Assembly (NCBI RefSeq): GCF_019966545.1
Contig: NZ_JAIMIC010000003.1
Span: 186,001-250,000 of the forward strand
From: Heliomarina baculiformis
GTDB taxonomy: Bacteria; Pseudomonadota; Alphaproteobacteria; Rhodobacterales; Rhodobacteraceae
DNA: 64,000 nt
Reading direction: 5' to 3'
The translations under genes were made by a program, and so were the position numbers. The notes beneath the pieces were generated by a model. That model made no database searches and was not told the DNA's origin. It saw only the letters and a list, made by a program, of their open reading frames with translations. This document shows, in pieces, positions 44,774 to 53,060 of this stretch. Position 1 is the stretch's first letter; the number at the start of each line of letters is the position of its first letter.

Positions 44774-45688
44774 ATGGATATCGTGGACGAACTCAAGGCT
44801 TTCGTGGCCACCGCGCGGACCGGCTCCTTCACTGCCGGAGCCGAGCAACTGGGGGTCTCGAACCGCCTGACTTCGAAATACGTGGCCGAACTGGAGGCGC
44901 GCCTCGGCACGCGGTTGCTCCAGCGGACGACTCGGAAGGTCGGGTTGACACCGGCCGGGGAGGATCTCCTTGCGCGGGCGCCGGCCGTCCTCGACGAGCT
45001 TGATGCTCTCCTGAGCAATGTCTCGGAAGGATCGCGCGGCCTGAGCGGGATCGTCCGGGTCTCGGCGCCCGTGACCTTCGGCGAAGTCTACGTGGCCGGC
45101 ATGCTGGCCCGGTTCGCCGAAGCGCACTCGAATCTGACCTTCGACCTGAGGCTGGATGATCGCTACGTCGACCTGGCCGCCGACGGCATAGACCTGGCGT
45201 TCCGGATAGGCGTGTCAGAGACACTTTCGCTCAAGACCCGCAAGCTTGGTGTCTTCCATAGCTGCCTGGTGGTCCATCCCGACTACGTGAAATCCCAAGG
45301 AGCTCCGCAATCACCTGACGAACTCGTGCATCACGCCTGCATCGTCGACATGAACCGTCGCCAACCGCATCGGTGGGTGTTCAAAAAGAACGACACCGAG
45401 ATTGTCACCCAAGTGCGGGGCCGGTTTCATGTCAACTCGGCCAGGGCAGCAATCGAGCTGGCCGCGGCCGGCATGGGGATCGCCTTTCCGCCCCGGTTCG
45501 CCATTGCGGACATGCTTGAGACGGGCCGCCTCGTTCCCCTGCTGGAGGATTTCGACATGGACATGGGACCGGTCAGCGCCGTCTATCTCGAAGGTCGGAC
45601 CCTGCCTCGAAAGATACGAGCCCTTATCGACTTCGCCGCCGAGGATATGCAGACCACTCACTTGCTTCAAAAAGCGACGACAAGCTGA
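44774..45688 (+). CDS. LysR family regulator
   Basis: A 304-residue regulator with an N-terminal helix-turn-helix (DELKAFVATARTGSFTAGAEQLGVSNRLTSKYVAELEARLGTRLLQRTTRKVGLTPAGE) and the substrate-binding fold (LSGIVRVSAPVTFGEVYVAGMLARFAEAH and onward). It is divergent from the four-gene quinone-detoxification cluster and is likely its activator or repressor. AAAGGGGG stands 4 nt before ATG 44774; the open frame begins 17 residues earlier but without similarity. Confidence 0.92.
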   Translation: MDIVDELKAFVATARTGSFTAGAEQLGVSNRLTSKYVAELEARLGTRLLQRTTRKVGLTPAGEDLLARAPAVLDELDALLSNVSEGSRGLSGIVRVSAPVTFGEVYVAGMLARFAEAHSNLTFDLRLDDRYVDLAADGIDLAFRIGVSETLSLKTRKLGVFHSCLVVHPDYVKSQGAPQSPDELVHHACIVDMNRRQPHRWVFKKNDTEIVTQVRGRFHVNSARAAIELAAAGMGIAFPPRFAIADMLETGRLVPLLEDFDMDMGPVSAVYLEGRTLPRKIRALIDFAAEDMQTTHLLQKATTS

Positions 45689-45886
45689 TCAAGGCTGGCG
45701 GAGCTACACGTGGGCAACCTTCGAGATGTGCCGGTGAGCGTCTGCTTTTCTTCGAAGCCTTCGTTTCCGAGGTTGTGCAATATTGGGTCTTGTTCCGGAT
45801 GTGTCCCGCCGATGACCCAGACATTTGCCTTGCCGCGACCAGACACACATCGGGTTGCAGGCTTCTGCAGCCCCGCCGTTTCCGGG

Positions 45887-46768
45887 TCAGGCCGGACGAA
45901 TGAACATGCGGTCATCCTCATGCGCGGCAGCGTCGTCTGAGCGGATGGCGCGGTAGCAATGCCACGTCGCATGTCCCAGCAACGGGAACACCAGGATCAG
46001 CCCCAGTCCGGCCGTGAGTAGGCATAGGACAAACAGCACCACCACGATGGCACCCCAGGCGATCATCACCCCGAGGTTGTTCCAGACCATCGCCATGCTG
46101 ATCCCGAGCGCGGAGAGCGCGTCGGTCCGTTCCGTCAGCAGCATCGGAAAGGCGAAGACGCTGATGGCGAAGGAGAAGGCGGCGAAGAGCGCACCGACGG
46201 CAGAGCCGACCAGCAGCAGGGCCCAGCCAGTGGGAGTCAGGAGAAGCATCGGCACGATCTCCTCGGTGCCGGGAAAGGCCACCATGCCGAAGAACAGCGC
46301 ATAGATCAGAACCGCCGCGCGCATCCACAGCAGGAAAAGCCCCAGAAGCATGACCCCCATAAAAACGCCGGCCCGGCCGGACCGAAGCCGGACGAAGAGC
46401 ATCGGCGCGAGGCCGACGGGTTCGCCTGCCTCCAGTCGCCGACTTTTTTCATAAAGCCCGCCGGCGATCAGCGGCCCGACCACCATGAAACCCGCCAGCG
46501 CCGGGAACAGCGCATAGTCGAACTCCAGACGAAACAGGAACCAGACCACGGCGACCGAGACGAGGAAAACGCCGAGGCCGTAGACCAGACTCGGAAGCGC
46601 GTGGGTCCAGAGATCGCGCCACCCGGTACGCAGCCATGTGAAGGCGGTGCGCCACGGCAGATCGCGGGCGTGCGGGCTCGGGCGCGCCAAGGGTGGGACA
46701 ACCTTCGGAATGACGCCGCCGGCGTGCGGATTGTCGGGCGGCGGCGGGGTGTTGTTCTGGCTCAGCAT
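45887..46768 (-). CDS. DUF2189 family membrane protein
   Basis: A 293-residue polytopic protein. After a proline-rich cytoplasmic start come about six helices, with FPALAGFMVVGPLIAGGLYEKSRRLEAGE as a landmark of DUF2189 and a final helix pair ending in LLGHATWHCYRAI. It starts within the last codons of a tiny gene (46762-46768 overlap), so it is translated from the cbb3 operon. Members often lie near cbb3 or denitrification genes, with unknown function. Confidence 0.85.
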   Translation of the reverse strand: MLSQNNTPPPPDNPHAGGVIPKVVPPLARPSPHARDLPWRTAFTWLRTGWRDLWTHALPSLVYGLGVFLVSVAVVWFLFRLEFDYALFPALAGFMVVGPLIAGGLYEKSRRLEAGEPVGLAPMLFVRLRSGRAGVFMGVMLLGLFLLWMRAAVLIYALFFGMVAFPGTEEIVPMLLLTPTGWALLLVGSAVGALFAAFSFAISVFAFPMLLTERTDALSALGISMAMVWNNLGVMIAWGAIVVVLFVLCLLTAGLGLILVFPLLGHATWHCYRAIRSDDAAAHEDDRMFIRPA

Positions 46769-46935
46769 GACGGTTTCGCCGGGCGGTGGGTGCCGGCGCC
46801 TTCCTTGGCGGTTTCAACGCAGCTCGGTTGCGACGACAGCGAGACCGAGACGAGATGGATATTGGCGGCCACAAAGACGGCCACCACCAGCAATGCGGCG
46901 GAGATCGCCAGAACACGAGGCCGCTCAATGGTCAT
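46762..46935 (-). CDS. Small single-helix membrane protein between ccoP and DUF2189
   Basis: A 57-residue frame: a short basic start (MTIERPRVL), one membrane helix (about residues 10-28), then a periplasmic tail with two cysteines (SQPSC at about residue 39 and a C-terminal KPSC). Its ATG overlaps the ccoP stop by 4 nt and its end overlaps the next start by 7 nt. The perfect overlap on both sides is the chief support. No family was recognised; a cbb3 assembly accessory is a plausible role. Confidence 0.6.
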   Translation of the reverse strand: MTIERPRVLAISAALLVVAVFVAANIHLVSVSLSSQPSCVETAKEGAGTHRPAKPSC

Positions 46936-47810
46936 TCCGGGTCCCCGTCAGCCAGCGAGGTGATGTAGATGGCAAGCATCTTGCGCTGCGCCTCGGTCAG
47001 ACGGTTTTCCCATGCGGGCATCCAGCCCTGTCGGCCACCATAGATCGTCTCGAACAGCGCTTCATCCGAGCCGCCGTAGATCCAGTGGGTGTCCGTGAGG
47101 TTCGGGGCACCGAGGTCCTGCATGCCCGCACCATCCTCGCCGTGGCAGCTTGCGCAATTGTCGGCAAAGAGCGTGGCGCCTTCCTCCAGCCGCTCGGGCG
47201 AGGCGCCGCTGTCGAGGCCCGCCAGCGACTGCACGTAGTCCGCTGTGATGCGGATCTGGTCCCGGTCGAGCATGCCGTCGCGGCCGAACGCCAGCATCTC
47301 GGCATAGCGTGTGTCGGGATGCGGAGCGTTGATGCCGACACGCAGGGTTTCGAGGATCGTTTCGTCGTCGCCGCCCCAAAGCCAGGCGTCATCGATCAGG
47401 GAGGGATAACCGGGGCCGCCTTCGGCGCGGCTTCCGTGGCAGGCCACGCAATTGTCACCGAAGAGTGCGGGTGCTGTCCGGTCGACGTGGGCCATGAGCA
47501 GGGTGTCGTCACGGATTCTGTCCAGCGGGAGCGCGGCGATCCGGTCCGCCCAGACGCCACGGGCGGCATCTGCGGCTGCCACGCGCTCTTCTACCTGTTC
47601 CTGCTGATCAATGCCCAGCAGCCCGCGGGTATAGGTGTTCACCAGAGGCCACGCCGGCATGAGCACCCAGTAGACCAGCGCCCAGACGTGCGTGACGATG
47701 ATGAAGAACCAGACCGCCCGCGGCACGCGGGTGTTCAGCTCGGTGATCCCGTTCCATTCGTGACCCGTGGTCTGGTGCCCGGTGAGGGGATCGCGCTCCT
47801 TTACCGACAT
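46932..47810 (-). CDS. ccoP: cbb3 oxidase diheme subunit CcoP
   Basis: A 292-residue subunit with one N-terminal membrane helix (VPRAVWFFIIVTHVWALVYWVLMPAWPL) and two cytochrome c domains with CVACH (about residue 121) and CASCH (about 218). The start HEWNGITELNTRVPR is the typical CcoP motif. It brings electrons from cytochrome c or the bc1 complex to CcoO/CcoN. It overlaps ccoQ by 10 nt. Confidence 0.95.
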   Translation of the reverse strand: MSVKERDPLTGHQTTGHEWNGITELNTRVPRAVWFFIIVTHVWALVYWVLMPAWPLVNTYTRGLLGIDQQEQVEERVAAADAARGVWADRIAALPLDRIRDDTLLMAHVDRTAPALFGDNCVACHGSRAEGGPGYPSLIDDAWLWGGDDETILETLRVGINAPHPDTRYAEMLAFGRDGMLDRDQIRITADYVQSLAGLDSGASPERLEEGATLFADNCASCHGEDGAGMQDLGAPNLTDTHWIYGGSDEALFETIYGGRQGWMPAWENRLTEAQRKMLAIYITSLADGDPE

Positions 47811-47971
47811 GGCCCATCCTCGTCATCCAGGATGCTGTTGGCGGCTTTGTCGAAGCGTTTGCCGAGCGACGGCCAGTAGGCGTAGACGGTGATCCCCACG
47901 GACAGGGCGATGAGGTAGAACAGCCCGAAGGACTTGGCGATCAAAGAGGTCAGGTCATGGGTAAGATCCAT
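47801..47971 (-). CDS. ccoQ: cbb3 oxidase small subunit CcoQ
   Basis: A 56-residue single-helix protein (SFGLFYLIALSVGITVYAYWPSLGKRFDKAANSIL), characteristic of CcoQ, which stabilises the complex. ATG 47971 lies 4 bp after the ccoO stop. It overlaps ccoP. Confidence 0.9.
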   Translation of the reverse strand: MDLTHDLTSLIAKSFGLFYLIALSVGITVYAYWPSLGKRFDKAANSILDDEDGPCR

Positions 47972-47975
47972 CCTG

Positions 47976-48752
47976 TCACTCCTCCCCGAGTGGCTGATTT
48001 GCGAAGGCGGCGTCCGTGAGCCCGCCGAGGATCTGGAGGTAGGCCACCAGGGCATCCATCTCCGTGACGCGGTCCCGCTGTCCGTCGAAGTGGCGGACGC
48101 TGGTCGCGTCGCCATATCGCTCGCTTACCACGTCGGCTGCGTCGGTGCCGGGCCGCGCCTGGCCGCGGGCGTCGGCATCGGCATTGGCGATCTGTTCGTC
48201 GCTGTAGGGCACGCCCACCGCCCGCAGGGCCGCAAGGCGATCCGGCAGGCTCTCTGTCTCGAGCGTCCTTTCCAGCAGGAATGCATATTGCGGCATGACC
48301 GATTCCGGCACCACGGCGCGTGGATCGACGAGGTGTCGCACGTGCCAGTCGTCGGAATACTTGTTGCCCAGCCGGGCAAGGTCCGGCCCGGTCCGCTTGG
48401 AGCCCCAGAGCATCGGGTGGTCGTATTGGGATTCCACAGCCAGCGAGTAGGGCCCGTAGCGGTCCACCTCGTCCTGAAGCGTGCGGATCATCTGGCTGTG
48501 ACAGGCATAGCACCCCTCGCGGATGTAGATGTCGCGCCCGGCCTGTTCCAGAGGTGTGTAGAGCCGCATGTCCGGTGCGGCCTCGACCGTTTCGTCGATG
48601 GTGAAGAGCGGCGCGATCTCGACGAAACCGCCCACACCGGCGGCGACGATGATCCCGAGGGTCAGGGCCATCGAGTGCCGCTCGGTGCGGTAATGGGTCC
48701 GGGCGTGGAACTCGAACAGTCGGGCGAAGGGGGAGAGGATCTTGCGAAACAT
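47976..48752 (-). CDS. ccoO: cbb3 oxidase monoheme subunit CcoO
   Basis: A 258-residue membrane-anchored cytochrome c. The heme site is REGCYACHSQMIRTL, a CcoO signature, and PDLARLGNKYSDDWHVRHLVDPRAVVPESVMPQYAFLL contains the methionine ligand region. One N-terminal helix (residues 28-50) anchors it. It follows ccoN by 4 bp. Confidence 0.95.
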   Translation of the reverse strand: MFRKILSPFARLFEFHARTHYRTERHSMALTLGIIVAAGVGGFVEIAPLFTIDETVEAAPDMRLYTPLEQAGRDIYIREGCYACHSQMIRTLQDEVDRYGPYSLAVESQYDHPMLWGSKRTGPDLARLGNKYSDDWHVRHLVDPRAVVPESVMPQYAFLLERTLETESLPDRLAALRAVGVPYSDEQIANADADARGQARPGTDAADVVSERYGDATSVRHFDGQRDRVTEMDALVAYLQILGGLTDAAFANQPLGEE

Positions 48753-48756
48753 CAGG

Positions 48757-50409
48757 TCACTCCGCTGCCGGAACGGCAGGCTCGGCCGCTTCGGACGAGG
48801 TGGGGTAGTCGCGTTCCGGGTGTTTTTCGGGGGCGTGCCGGATCGTCATGTAGACGTTGTAGGCCGCCAGGATCGCGCCGGTCAGGAACAGGGCACCACC
48901 GCAGGCCCGCGCGACGTAATAGGGATGCATGGCCACCAGCGTGTCGGTGAAGGAATAGGCCAGCGTGCCGCTGTCGGTGTAGGTGCGCCACATCAGCCCC
49001 TGGATGATGCCGCTGTTCCACATCGCGAAGACGTAGATCACCGTGCCGGCCAGCGCGAGCCAGAAGTGCCATTCCACCAGCTTCCAGGAATACATCGTCT
49101 CGCGCTTCCACAGCAGTGGGACGACGGAGTAGATCGAGCCAAAGGTGATCAACGCCACCCAGCCCATCGCGCCGGCATGGACATGCCCTACCGTCCAGTC
49201 GGTGTAATGCGACAGCGAGTTCACCGCACGCACAGCCATGAACGAGCCTTCGAAGGTGGACAGCCCGTAGAACACCGCCGCCACCATCATGAAGCGCAGC
49301 GTGGCGTCGTCGCGCACCTTGTGCCAGGCGCCGTTCAGCGTCATCAGCGCGTTCCCCGCGCTGGCCCAGGAGGGCACCAGCAGCATGACCGAAAAGGTCA
49401 TGCCCAGCGTCTGCACCCATTGCGGCAGGGCGGTGTAATGCAAATGATGCGAGCCGGCCCAGATGTAGAAGAACACGATGCCCCAGAACGACAGGATCGA
49501 CAGGCGGTAGGAATAGATCGGCCGCTCCGCCCGCTTGGGCAGGAAGTAATAGAGCATGCCGAGGAACCCGGCGGTCAGGAAGAAGGCGACCGCGTTATGG
49601 CCATACCACCATTGCGTCATCGCGTCCTGGACTCCCGCGAATGCCGAGTAGCTCTTTGCTCCTGTCAGGCTGGCGGGGACGGCGAGGTTGTTGACGATAT
49701 GAAGGATCGCCACCACCAGGATGAACGCCATGTAATACCAGTTCGCCACGTAGATATGCGGCTCGTTCCGGCGCGCCAACGTGCGGATGTAGAGCACGAA
49801 GTAGACCACCCAGACGATCACCAGCCAGATGTCGGCATACCATTCGGGCTCGGCGTATTCCTTGGATTGGGTGACGCCCATCAGGTAGCCCGAGGCGGCG
49901 ACGATGCAGAACAGGTTGAAGCCCAGCAGCACGAACCACGGTGAGACATGTCCCGCCAGCCGGGCCCGGCTGGTGCGTTGCATGACATGATAGGACGTCG
50001 CGATGAGGGCGTTGCCACCGAAGCCGAAGATCACCCCCGACGTATGAACGGGGCGAATGCGGCCAAAGCTCGACCACGCCGCATCGAAGCGCAGGTCCGG
50101 CCAGGCCAGTTGCGCCGCGACCCAGACGCCCATGCCCATACCGACGACGGCCCAGAACAGGGCAATTACCAGCCCGGCCTTGGTCGGGTCGTCATAGTAG
50201 TTGACCGTGCGATCCTCGGCCGGTTCGGGCTCGCCAATCGCACGCAGGACGAAGAAGGTCGTGATACCGGCTGCAATCAGCACGATCGCGCCGTGGCTCC
50301 CCATCGGATCGCCTCGACCCGCTGCGGCCATCACCAACCCGACAGTCGCCATGACGACACAAATCATCAATGCGATCTGGCGTTCGGCACCTGTCAACCG
50401 CTCCATCAT
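48757..50409 (-). CDS. ccoN: cbb3 oxidase catalytic subunit CcoN
   Basis: A 550-residue heme-copper oxidase subunit of the C family: 12 core helices plus two N-terminal helices. Visible signatures include RPVHTSGVIFGFGGNALIATSYHVMQRT (heme ligand), QWWYGHNAVAFFLTAGFLGMLYYF (CuB ligand and the cross-linked Tyr region), AGSHHLHYTALPQWVQTLG, and HYTDWTVGHVHAGAMGWV. It reduces oxygen with high affinity. The start ATGATG overlaps the ccoS stop. The oxidase can also reduce NO slowly, which is relevant given its operon partners. Confidence 0.95.
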   Translation of the reverse strand: MMERLTGAERQIALMICVVMATVGLVMAAAGRGDPMGSHGAIVLIAAGITTFFVLRAIGEPEPAEDRTVNYYDDPTKAGLVIALFWAVVGMGMGVWVAAQLAWPDLRFDAAWSSFGRIRPVHTSGVIFGFGGNALIATSYHVMQRTSRARLAGHVSPWFVLLGFNLFCIVAASGYLMGVTQSKEYAEPEWYADIWLVIVWVVYFVLYIRTLARRNEPHIYVANWYYMAFILVVAILHIVNNLAVPASLTGAKSYSAFAGVQDAMTQWWYGHNAVAFFLTAGFLGMLYYFLPKRAERPIYSYRLSILSFWGIVFFYIWAGSHHLHYTALPQWVQTLGMTFSVMLLVPSWASAGNALMTLNGAWHKVRDDATLRFMMVAAVFYGLSTFEGSFMAVRAVNSLSHYTDWTVGHVHAGAMGWVALITFGSIYSVVPLLWKRETMYSWKLVEWHFWLALAGTVIYVFAMWNSGIIQGLMWRTYTDSGTLAYSFTDTLVAMHPYYVARACGGALFLTGAILAAYNVYMTIRHAPEKHPERDYPTSSEAAEPAVPAAE

Positions 50410-50591
50410 CTGGCAACCTCCCGGTCAGTTCTATGTCTTGGTGGCAGCGGACGGTCCTCCGTCTGGAGTATCCGGCGGGCATCGCCTTCCGGGTCGTCGA
50501 ACTGGTCGGTCTTCATCGCCCAGAAAAATGCTCCGAGGCCGATTGCACCCATCATCAGCGTCACGGGTATCAGCAGTAGAAGGATGTTCAT
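50406..50591 (-). CDS. ccoS: cbb3 oxidase maturation protein CcoS
   Basis: A 61-residue protein with one helix (MNILLLLIPVTLMMGAIGLGAFFWAMK) followed by DQFDDPEGDARRIL, the CcoS signature. CcoS is needed for heme insertion into CcoN. Unusually, it precedes ccoN instead of following a CcoI copper ATPase gene. It overlaps both neighbours by ATGA-type junctions. Confidence 0.92.
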   Translation of the reverse strand: MNILLLLIPVTLMMGAIGLGAFFWAMKTDQFDDPEGDARRILQTEDRPLPPRHRTDREVAR

Positions 50592-51619
50592 GTCCGCCCC
50601 ACCGGCGTTTGCCGGCCTGATGCGAGGCGAGCTTGAGCCTCGGCACACAGGGTGTTCAGGCGCTGCGCCGCCGGGACAATCTCGTCGATCTCACCCGCTC
50701 CGGTGCCGCAATAAAGCGGCATCTGTTCAAGATCTCCGGTCGTGGTGCGCAGGGGCGAGTCCGTGCTCTGGCGCAGCCGCGGGATGAGGCCGTCGCGGGC
50801 GATCACCTCATGTGCGATCCTCTCGGGGTCATGTCCCATCAGGGCCGGGCCAAAGGTCTCGGTGACGCTGTTGCGGAGGACGCGCACGACCGATCCCTTG
50901 GGCCAGTTCAGCACGAAGCCGTCGGTCAGGACGGTATCCTCTCCCTGGGCGGTCACGACCCGTTGCTTGTGGTAGTCGTGGGCGAAGGATTCGGCCGTGG
51001 CCAGGAAGGCGGTACCGCACTGGACGCCCTGCGCCCCGAACGAGAGCGCCCGGGCCAGCCCCTTGCCGTTGCTGATGCCGCCCGAGGCGACAACCGAGAG
51101 AGCCGTTGTTTCCAGCACGGCCCGAAGCAGGTCGAATGTCGGGGTGCGCCCGTGAACGTGGCCGCCAGCATCCTGCCCCTGTGCGATCAACACATCCGCC
51201 CCGGCGGCTTCGGCCTCCCGTGCCGCGCGCAGCGTGCCCACCTGGTGCAGCAGGAGAGCGCCTGCCGTCTTCACCCGGGCAACTGCCTCGGGCACCACGT
51301 CCCAGAAGAACGAGAACACCTCGACCTCCATCGCAAGGCAAGTTTCGATTTGCTGGTCCAGCAGGCCTGGGTCGGTGGCTGCGGGGATGAGGTTGACGGC
51401 AAAAGGGCGGTTTGACAGCCGGCGATAGGCCCTGATCTCCGAGGCGATCAGTGAAGGCGCTTCGCGCACCATCCCCAGCGTCGGGAAACCGCCGGCATTG
51501 GCGACCGCGGCGGCCAGTTCGGCGCGCGCGACGCCTCCCATACCGGCCAGGATGATGGGATACTCACATCCCAGCAGATCGCAGAGGGGGGTGCGAAGGG
51601 ACCCGGGTTCAAGCGTCAT
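50588..51619 (-). CDS. Nitronate monooxygenase family flavoprotein
   Basis: A 343-residue FMN TIM-barrel enzyme of the 2-nitropropane dioxygenase/nitronate monooxygenase type. The N-terminal PIILAGMGGVARAELAAAVANAGGFPTLG, the central ADVLIAQGQDAGGHVHG (active-site His) and VVASGGISNGKGLARALSFGAQGVQCGTAFLAT are diagnostic. It oxidises nitronates, releasing nitrite. The start overlaps the DUF488 stop by 4 nt and its end overlaps ccoS, so it is within the cbb3 operon. Confidence 0.9.
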   Translation of the reverse strand: MTLEPGSLRTPLCDLLGCEYPIILAGMGGVARAELAAAVANAGGFPTLGMVREAPSLIASEIRAYRRLSNRPFAVNLIPAATDPGLLDQQIETCLAMEVEVFSFFWDVVPEAVARVKTAGALLLHQVGTLRAAREAEAAGADVLIAQGQDAGGHVHGRTPTFDLLRAVLETTALSVVASGGISNGKGLARALSFGAQGVQCGTAFLATAESFAHDYHKQRVVTAQGEDTVLTDGFVLNWPKGSVVRVLRNSVTETFGPALMGHDPERIAHEVIARDGLIPRLRQSTDSPLRTTTGDLEQMPLYCGTGAGEIDEIVPAAQRLNTLCAEAQARLASGRQTPVGRT

Positions 51620-51993
51620 GACTTGCTCCCCTTGAGTCGCTGCTTCAGGTAGTCCCGCAGGACCACAGCCTGGTTGTGGTCCCGGTCCTTCGCGGCGAAG
51701 AGCAGAGTAACGGGGCCAGCTCGGCACCATGCGAGGCAGTGCTCGACAGCGTCCGTGTTGTCAGCCAGTTCTTGCAGGTAGCGGTTGCGGAATTCTCCCC
51801 ATTTGTCCGGGTCGTGGTCGAACCATTTCCTGAGCTCGGTGGTCGGCGCGATGTCCTTGATCCAGTCATCGTGCCCGAGACAGGTCTTCGAAATACCTCG
51901 CGGCCAGATCCGATCCACGAGCAGCCTCGCGCGGTTCGTGCCGGACGTCTCGTCGTGAACGCGGGCAATATCGATATCGAATTGCTTCGCCAT
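51616..51993 (-). CDS. DUF488 family protein
   Basis: A 125-residue protein with the DUF488 motifs LLVDRIWPRGISK, ELRKWFDHDPDKWGEFRNRYLQEL and VTLLFAAKDRDHNQAVVLRDYL. The biochemical role is unknown. It is often next to truncated or other hemoglobins, as here (7 bp downstream of the hemoglobin stop), which suggests a link to reactive nitrogen handling. ATG 51993 is the family start. Confidence 0.9.
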   Translation of the reverse strand: MAKQFDIDIARVHDETSGTNRARLLVDRIWPRGISKTCLGHDDWIKDIAPTTELRKWFDHDPDKWGEFRNRYLQELADNTDAVEHCLAWCRAGPVTLLFAAKDRDHNQAVVLRDYLKQRLKGSKS

Positions 51994-52000
51994 GCGAGGG

Positions 52001-52453
52001 TCAAACCAGTTTCGGGATGCCGGTGCCTTTGGCATCCTCGACCGCGAAGTTGAGCGACCGGGCGATGCGTTCTGCCCGCTCGATGACATGGGAGGCGCCT
52101 GCGGGTGTGCAGATCTCCTTCGCGGTCTCGCGAAAGATGGTGAGCCACCGCTCGAAATGGCCCCAGTCAATCGGCAGACCGACGTGCTTGGGTACCGGGG
52201 CGCCATGATAGCGGCCTGTCATAAGGGCAACGGAGGACCAGAATGCAGTCATCCGCTCCAGATGCGGTGGCCAGTCATCGATGCGCGCCGCGAAGATAGG
52301 GCCAAGAACAGGATCCTTGCGGACCTTGCCATAGAATGCATGGACCAGCTCGCGCAGCACCGCGTCATCGAGTCCGGTCCGTGCCTCGAGATCGGCGGTG
52401 ATCTCCGGGCGCGCGGAGGGGCTGCGCGATGAATAAGGCTGGATGGAGGTCAT
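52001..52453 (-). CDS. Group III truncated hemoglobin
   Basis: A 150-residue globin. The E-helix and proximal regions are seen in LVHAFYGKVRKDPVLGPIFAARIDDWPPHLERMTAFWSSVALMTGRYHGAPVPKHVGLPIDWGHFERWLTIF, typical of group III truncated hemoglobins, with the proximal His in HFERWL or PKHVGLP. Likely task is NO or nitrosative stress protection. It is the first gene of a ten-gene operon ending with DUF2189. An NsrR-like palindrome lies about 50 bp upstream. Confidence 0.9.
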   Translation of the reverse strand: MTSIQPYSSRSPSARPEITADLEARTGLDDAVLRELVHAFYGKVRKDPVLGPIFAARIDDWPPHLERMTAFWSSVALMTGRYHGAPVPKHVGLPIDWGHFERWLTIFRETAKEICTPAGASHVIERAERIARSLNFAVEDAKGTGIPKLV

Positions 52454-52499
52454 CGGTGTGGCACCTTGGTCGCAGTTGTATTGACGGGGTACGTCACCC

Positions 52500-52526
52500 A
52501 AGTGGTATTGTAAATACCTATTGTGG
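52500..52526. promoter_or_regulatory. Putative NsrR operator between hemoglobin operon and DUF6522 gene
   Basis: AAGTGGTATT-N7-CCTATTGTGG with the perfect palindrome GGTATTGTAAATACC at 52504-52518. The 27 bp align with the site before nsrR (36583-36609), including both flanks. It can act on the hemoglobin-cbb3 operon to the left and on the DUF6522 gene to the right. Confidence 0.75.
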
Positions 52527-52604
52527 TCGAGCGCAATCGCGCGAAACCGCGCAGAGCTTGACTGGCGGAGATCGGCGCGGGATCAGGGCATGGGAGACGC
52601 TGGG

Positions 52605-52883
52605 ATGAGTGAAGTATCCAAAACCGACAGCGGGTTCGTTGTGGAAGCAGCCGCCATCGCGCGGGCCTTCAAGATCACGGAAGAGCAGGTCCGGGAAGAG
52701 ATGCGGAACGGACTCATCAGCAGCCGCTCCGAGAGCGGGGCGGGCGAAGACGAAGGACGTTGGCGCATGACCTTCTACCGTGCAGACCGCGCGTTCCGTC
52801 TCGTTGTCGACGCAGAGGGAGAGGTGCTGTCGCGGGGAAGCTTTCCCGTCACTCCGCGATCGCGGTCAGCGCGCCGGGATTGA
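52605..52883 (+). CDS. DUF6522 family protein
   Basis: A 92-residue protein: FVVEAAAIARAFKITEEQVREEMRNGLISSRSESG and MTFYRADRAFRLVVDAEGEVL match a small family often found beside NsrR-regulated and denitrification genes in alphaproteobacteria. Function unknown. It is divergent from the truncated hemoglobin gene across the putative NsrR site. Its stop codon is inside the TTGACA box of the next promoter. Confidence 0.75.
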   Translation: MSEVSKTDSGFVVEAAAIARAFKITEEQVREEMRNGLISSRSESGAGEDEGRWRMTFYRADRAFRLVVDAEGEVLSRGSFPVTPRSRSARRD

Positions 52884-52907
52884 CACTCGACGGGCGGCAA
52901 GCAACGA
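52880..52907 (+). promoter_or_regulatory. Promoter candidate for leader copy 3
   Basis: TTGACA starts 56 nt before the leader, as in copies 1 and 2, and includes the stop of the DUF6522 gene. The -10 region (CAACGA or ACGATC, 16-19 nt on) is weak. Confidence 0.4.
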
Positions 52908-52935
52908 TCAATCCATGGTCAGGTATCAGATCAAG

Positions 52936-53017
52936 TTCCGGTTTCTTCTGCTGAACCGCCCTTAGCCCCGGGCGGTTCGCGGGCGTTCTATGCGCAGCGA
53001 TCTCCCGGGGACATCTC
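52936..53017 (+). ncRNA. Conserved structured 5' leader, copy 3
   Basis: 82 nt, beginning TTCCGGTTTCTTCTGCT and ending CCCGGGGACATCTC, 43 nt before the start of paralogue 3. Stems: CGGTT/AACCG; AACCGCCC/GGGCGGTT with loop TTAGCCCC; CCCCGGG/CCCGGGG. The strand AACCG is shared by the first two and the 3' arm of the second overlaps the 5' arm of the third, so only some can form at a time. Confidence 0.7.
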
Positions 53018-53060
53018 GAGAAAAGTTCAGAGATTGTCGGAGGCAACTCCAGGGGGAAAC

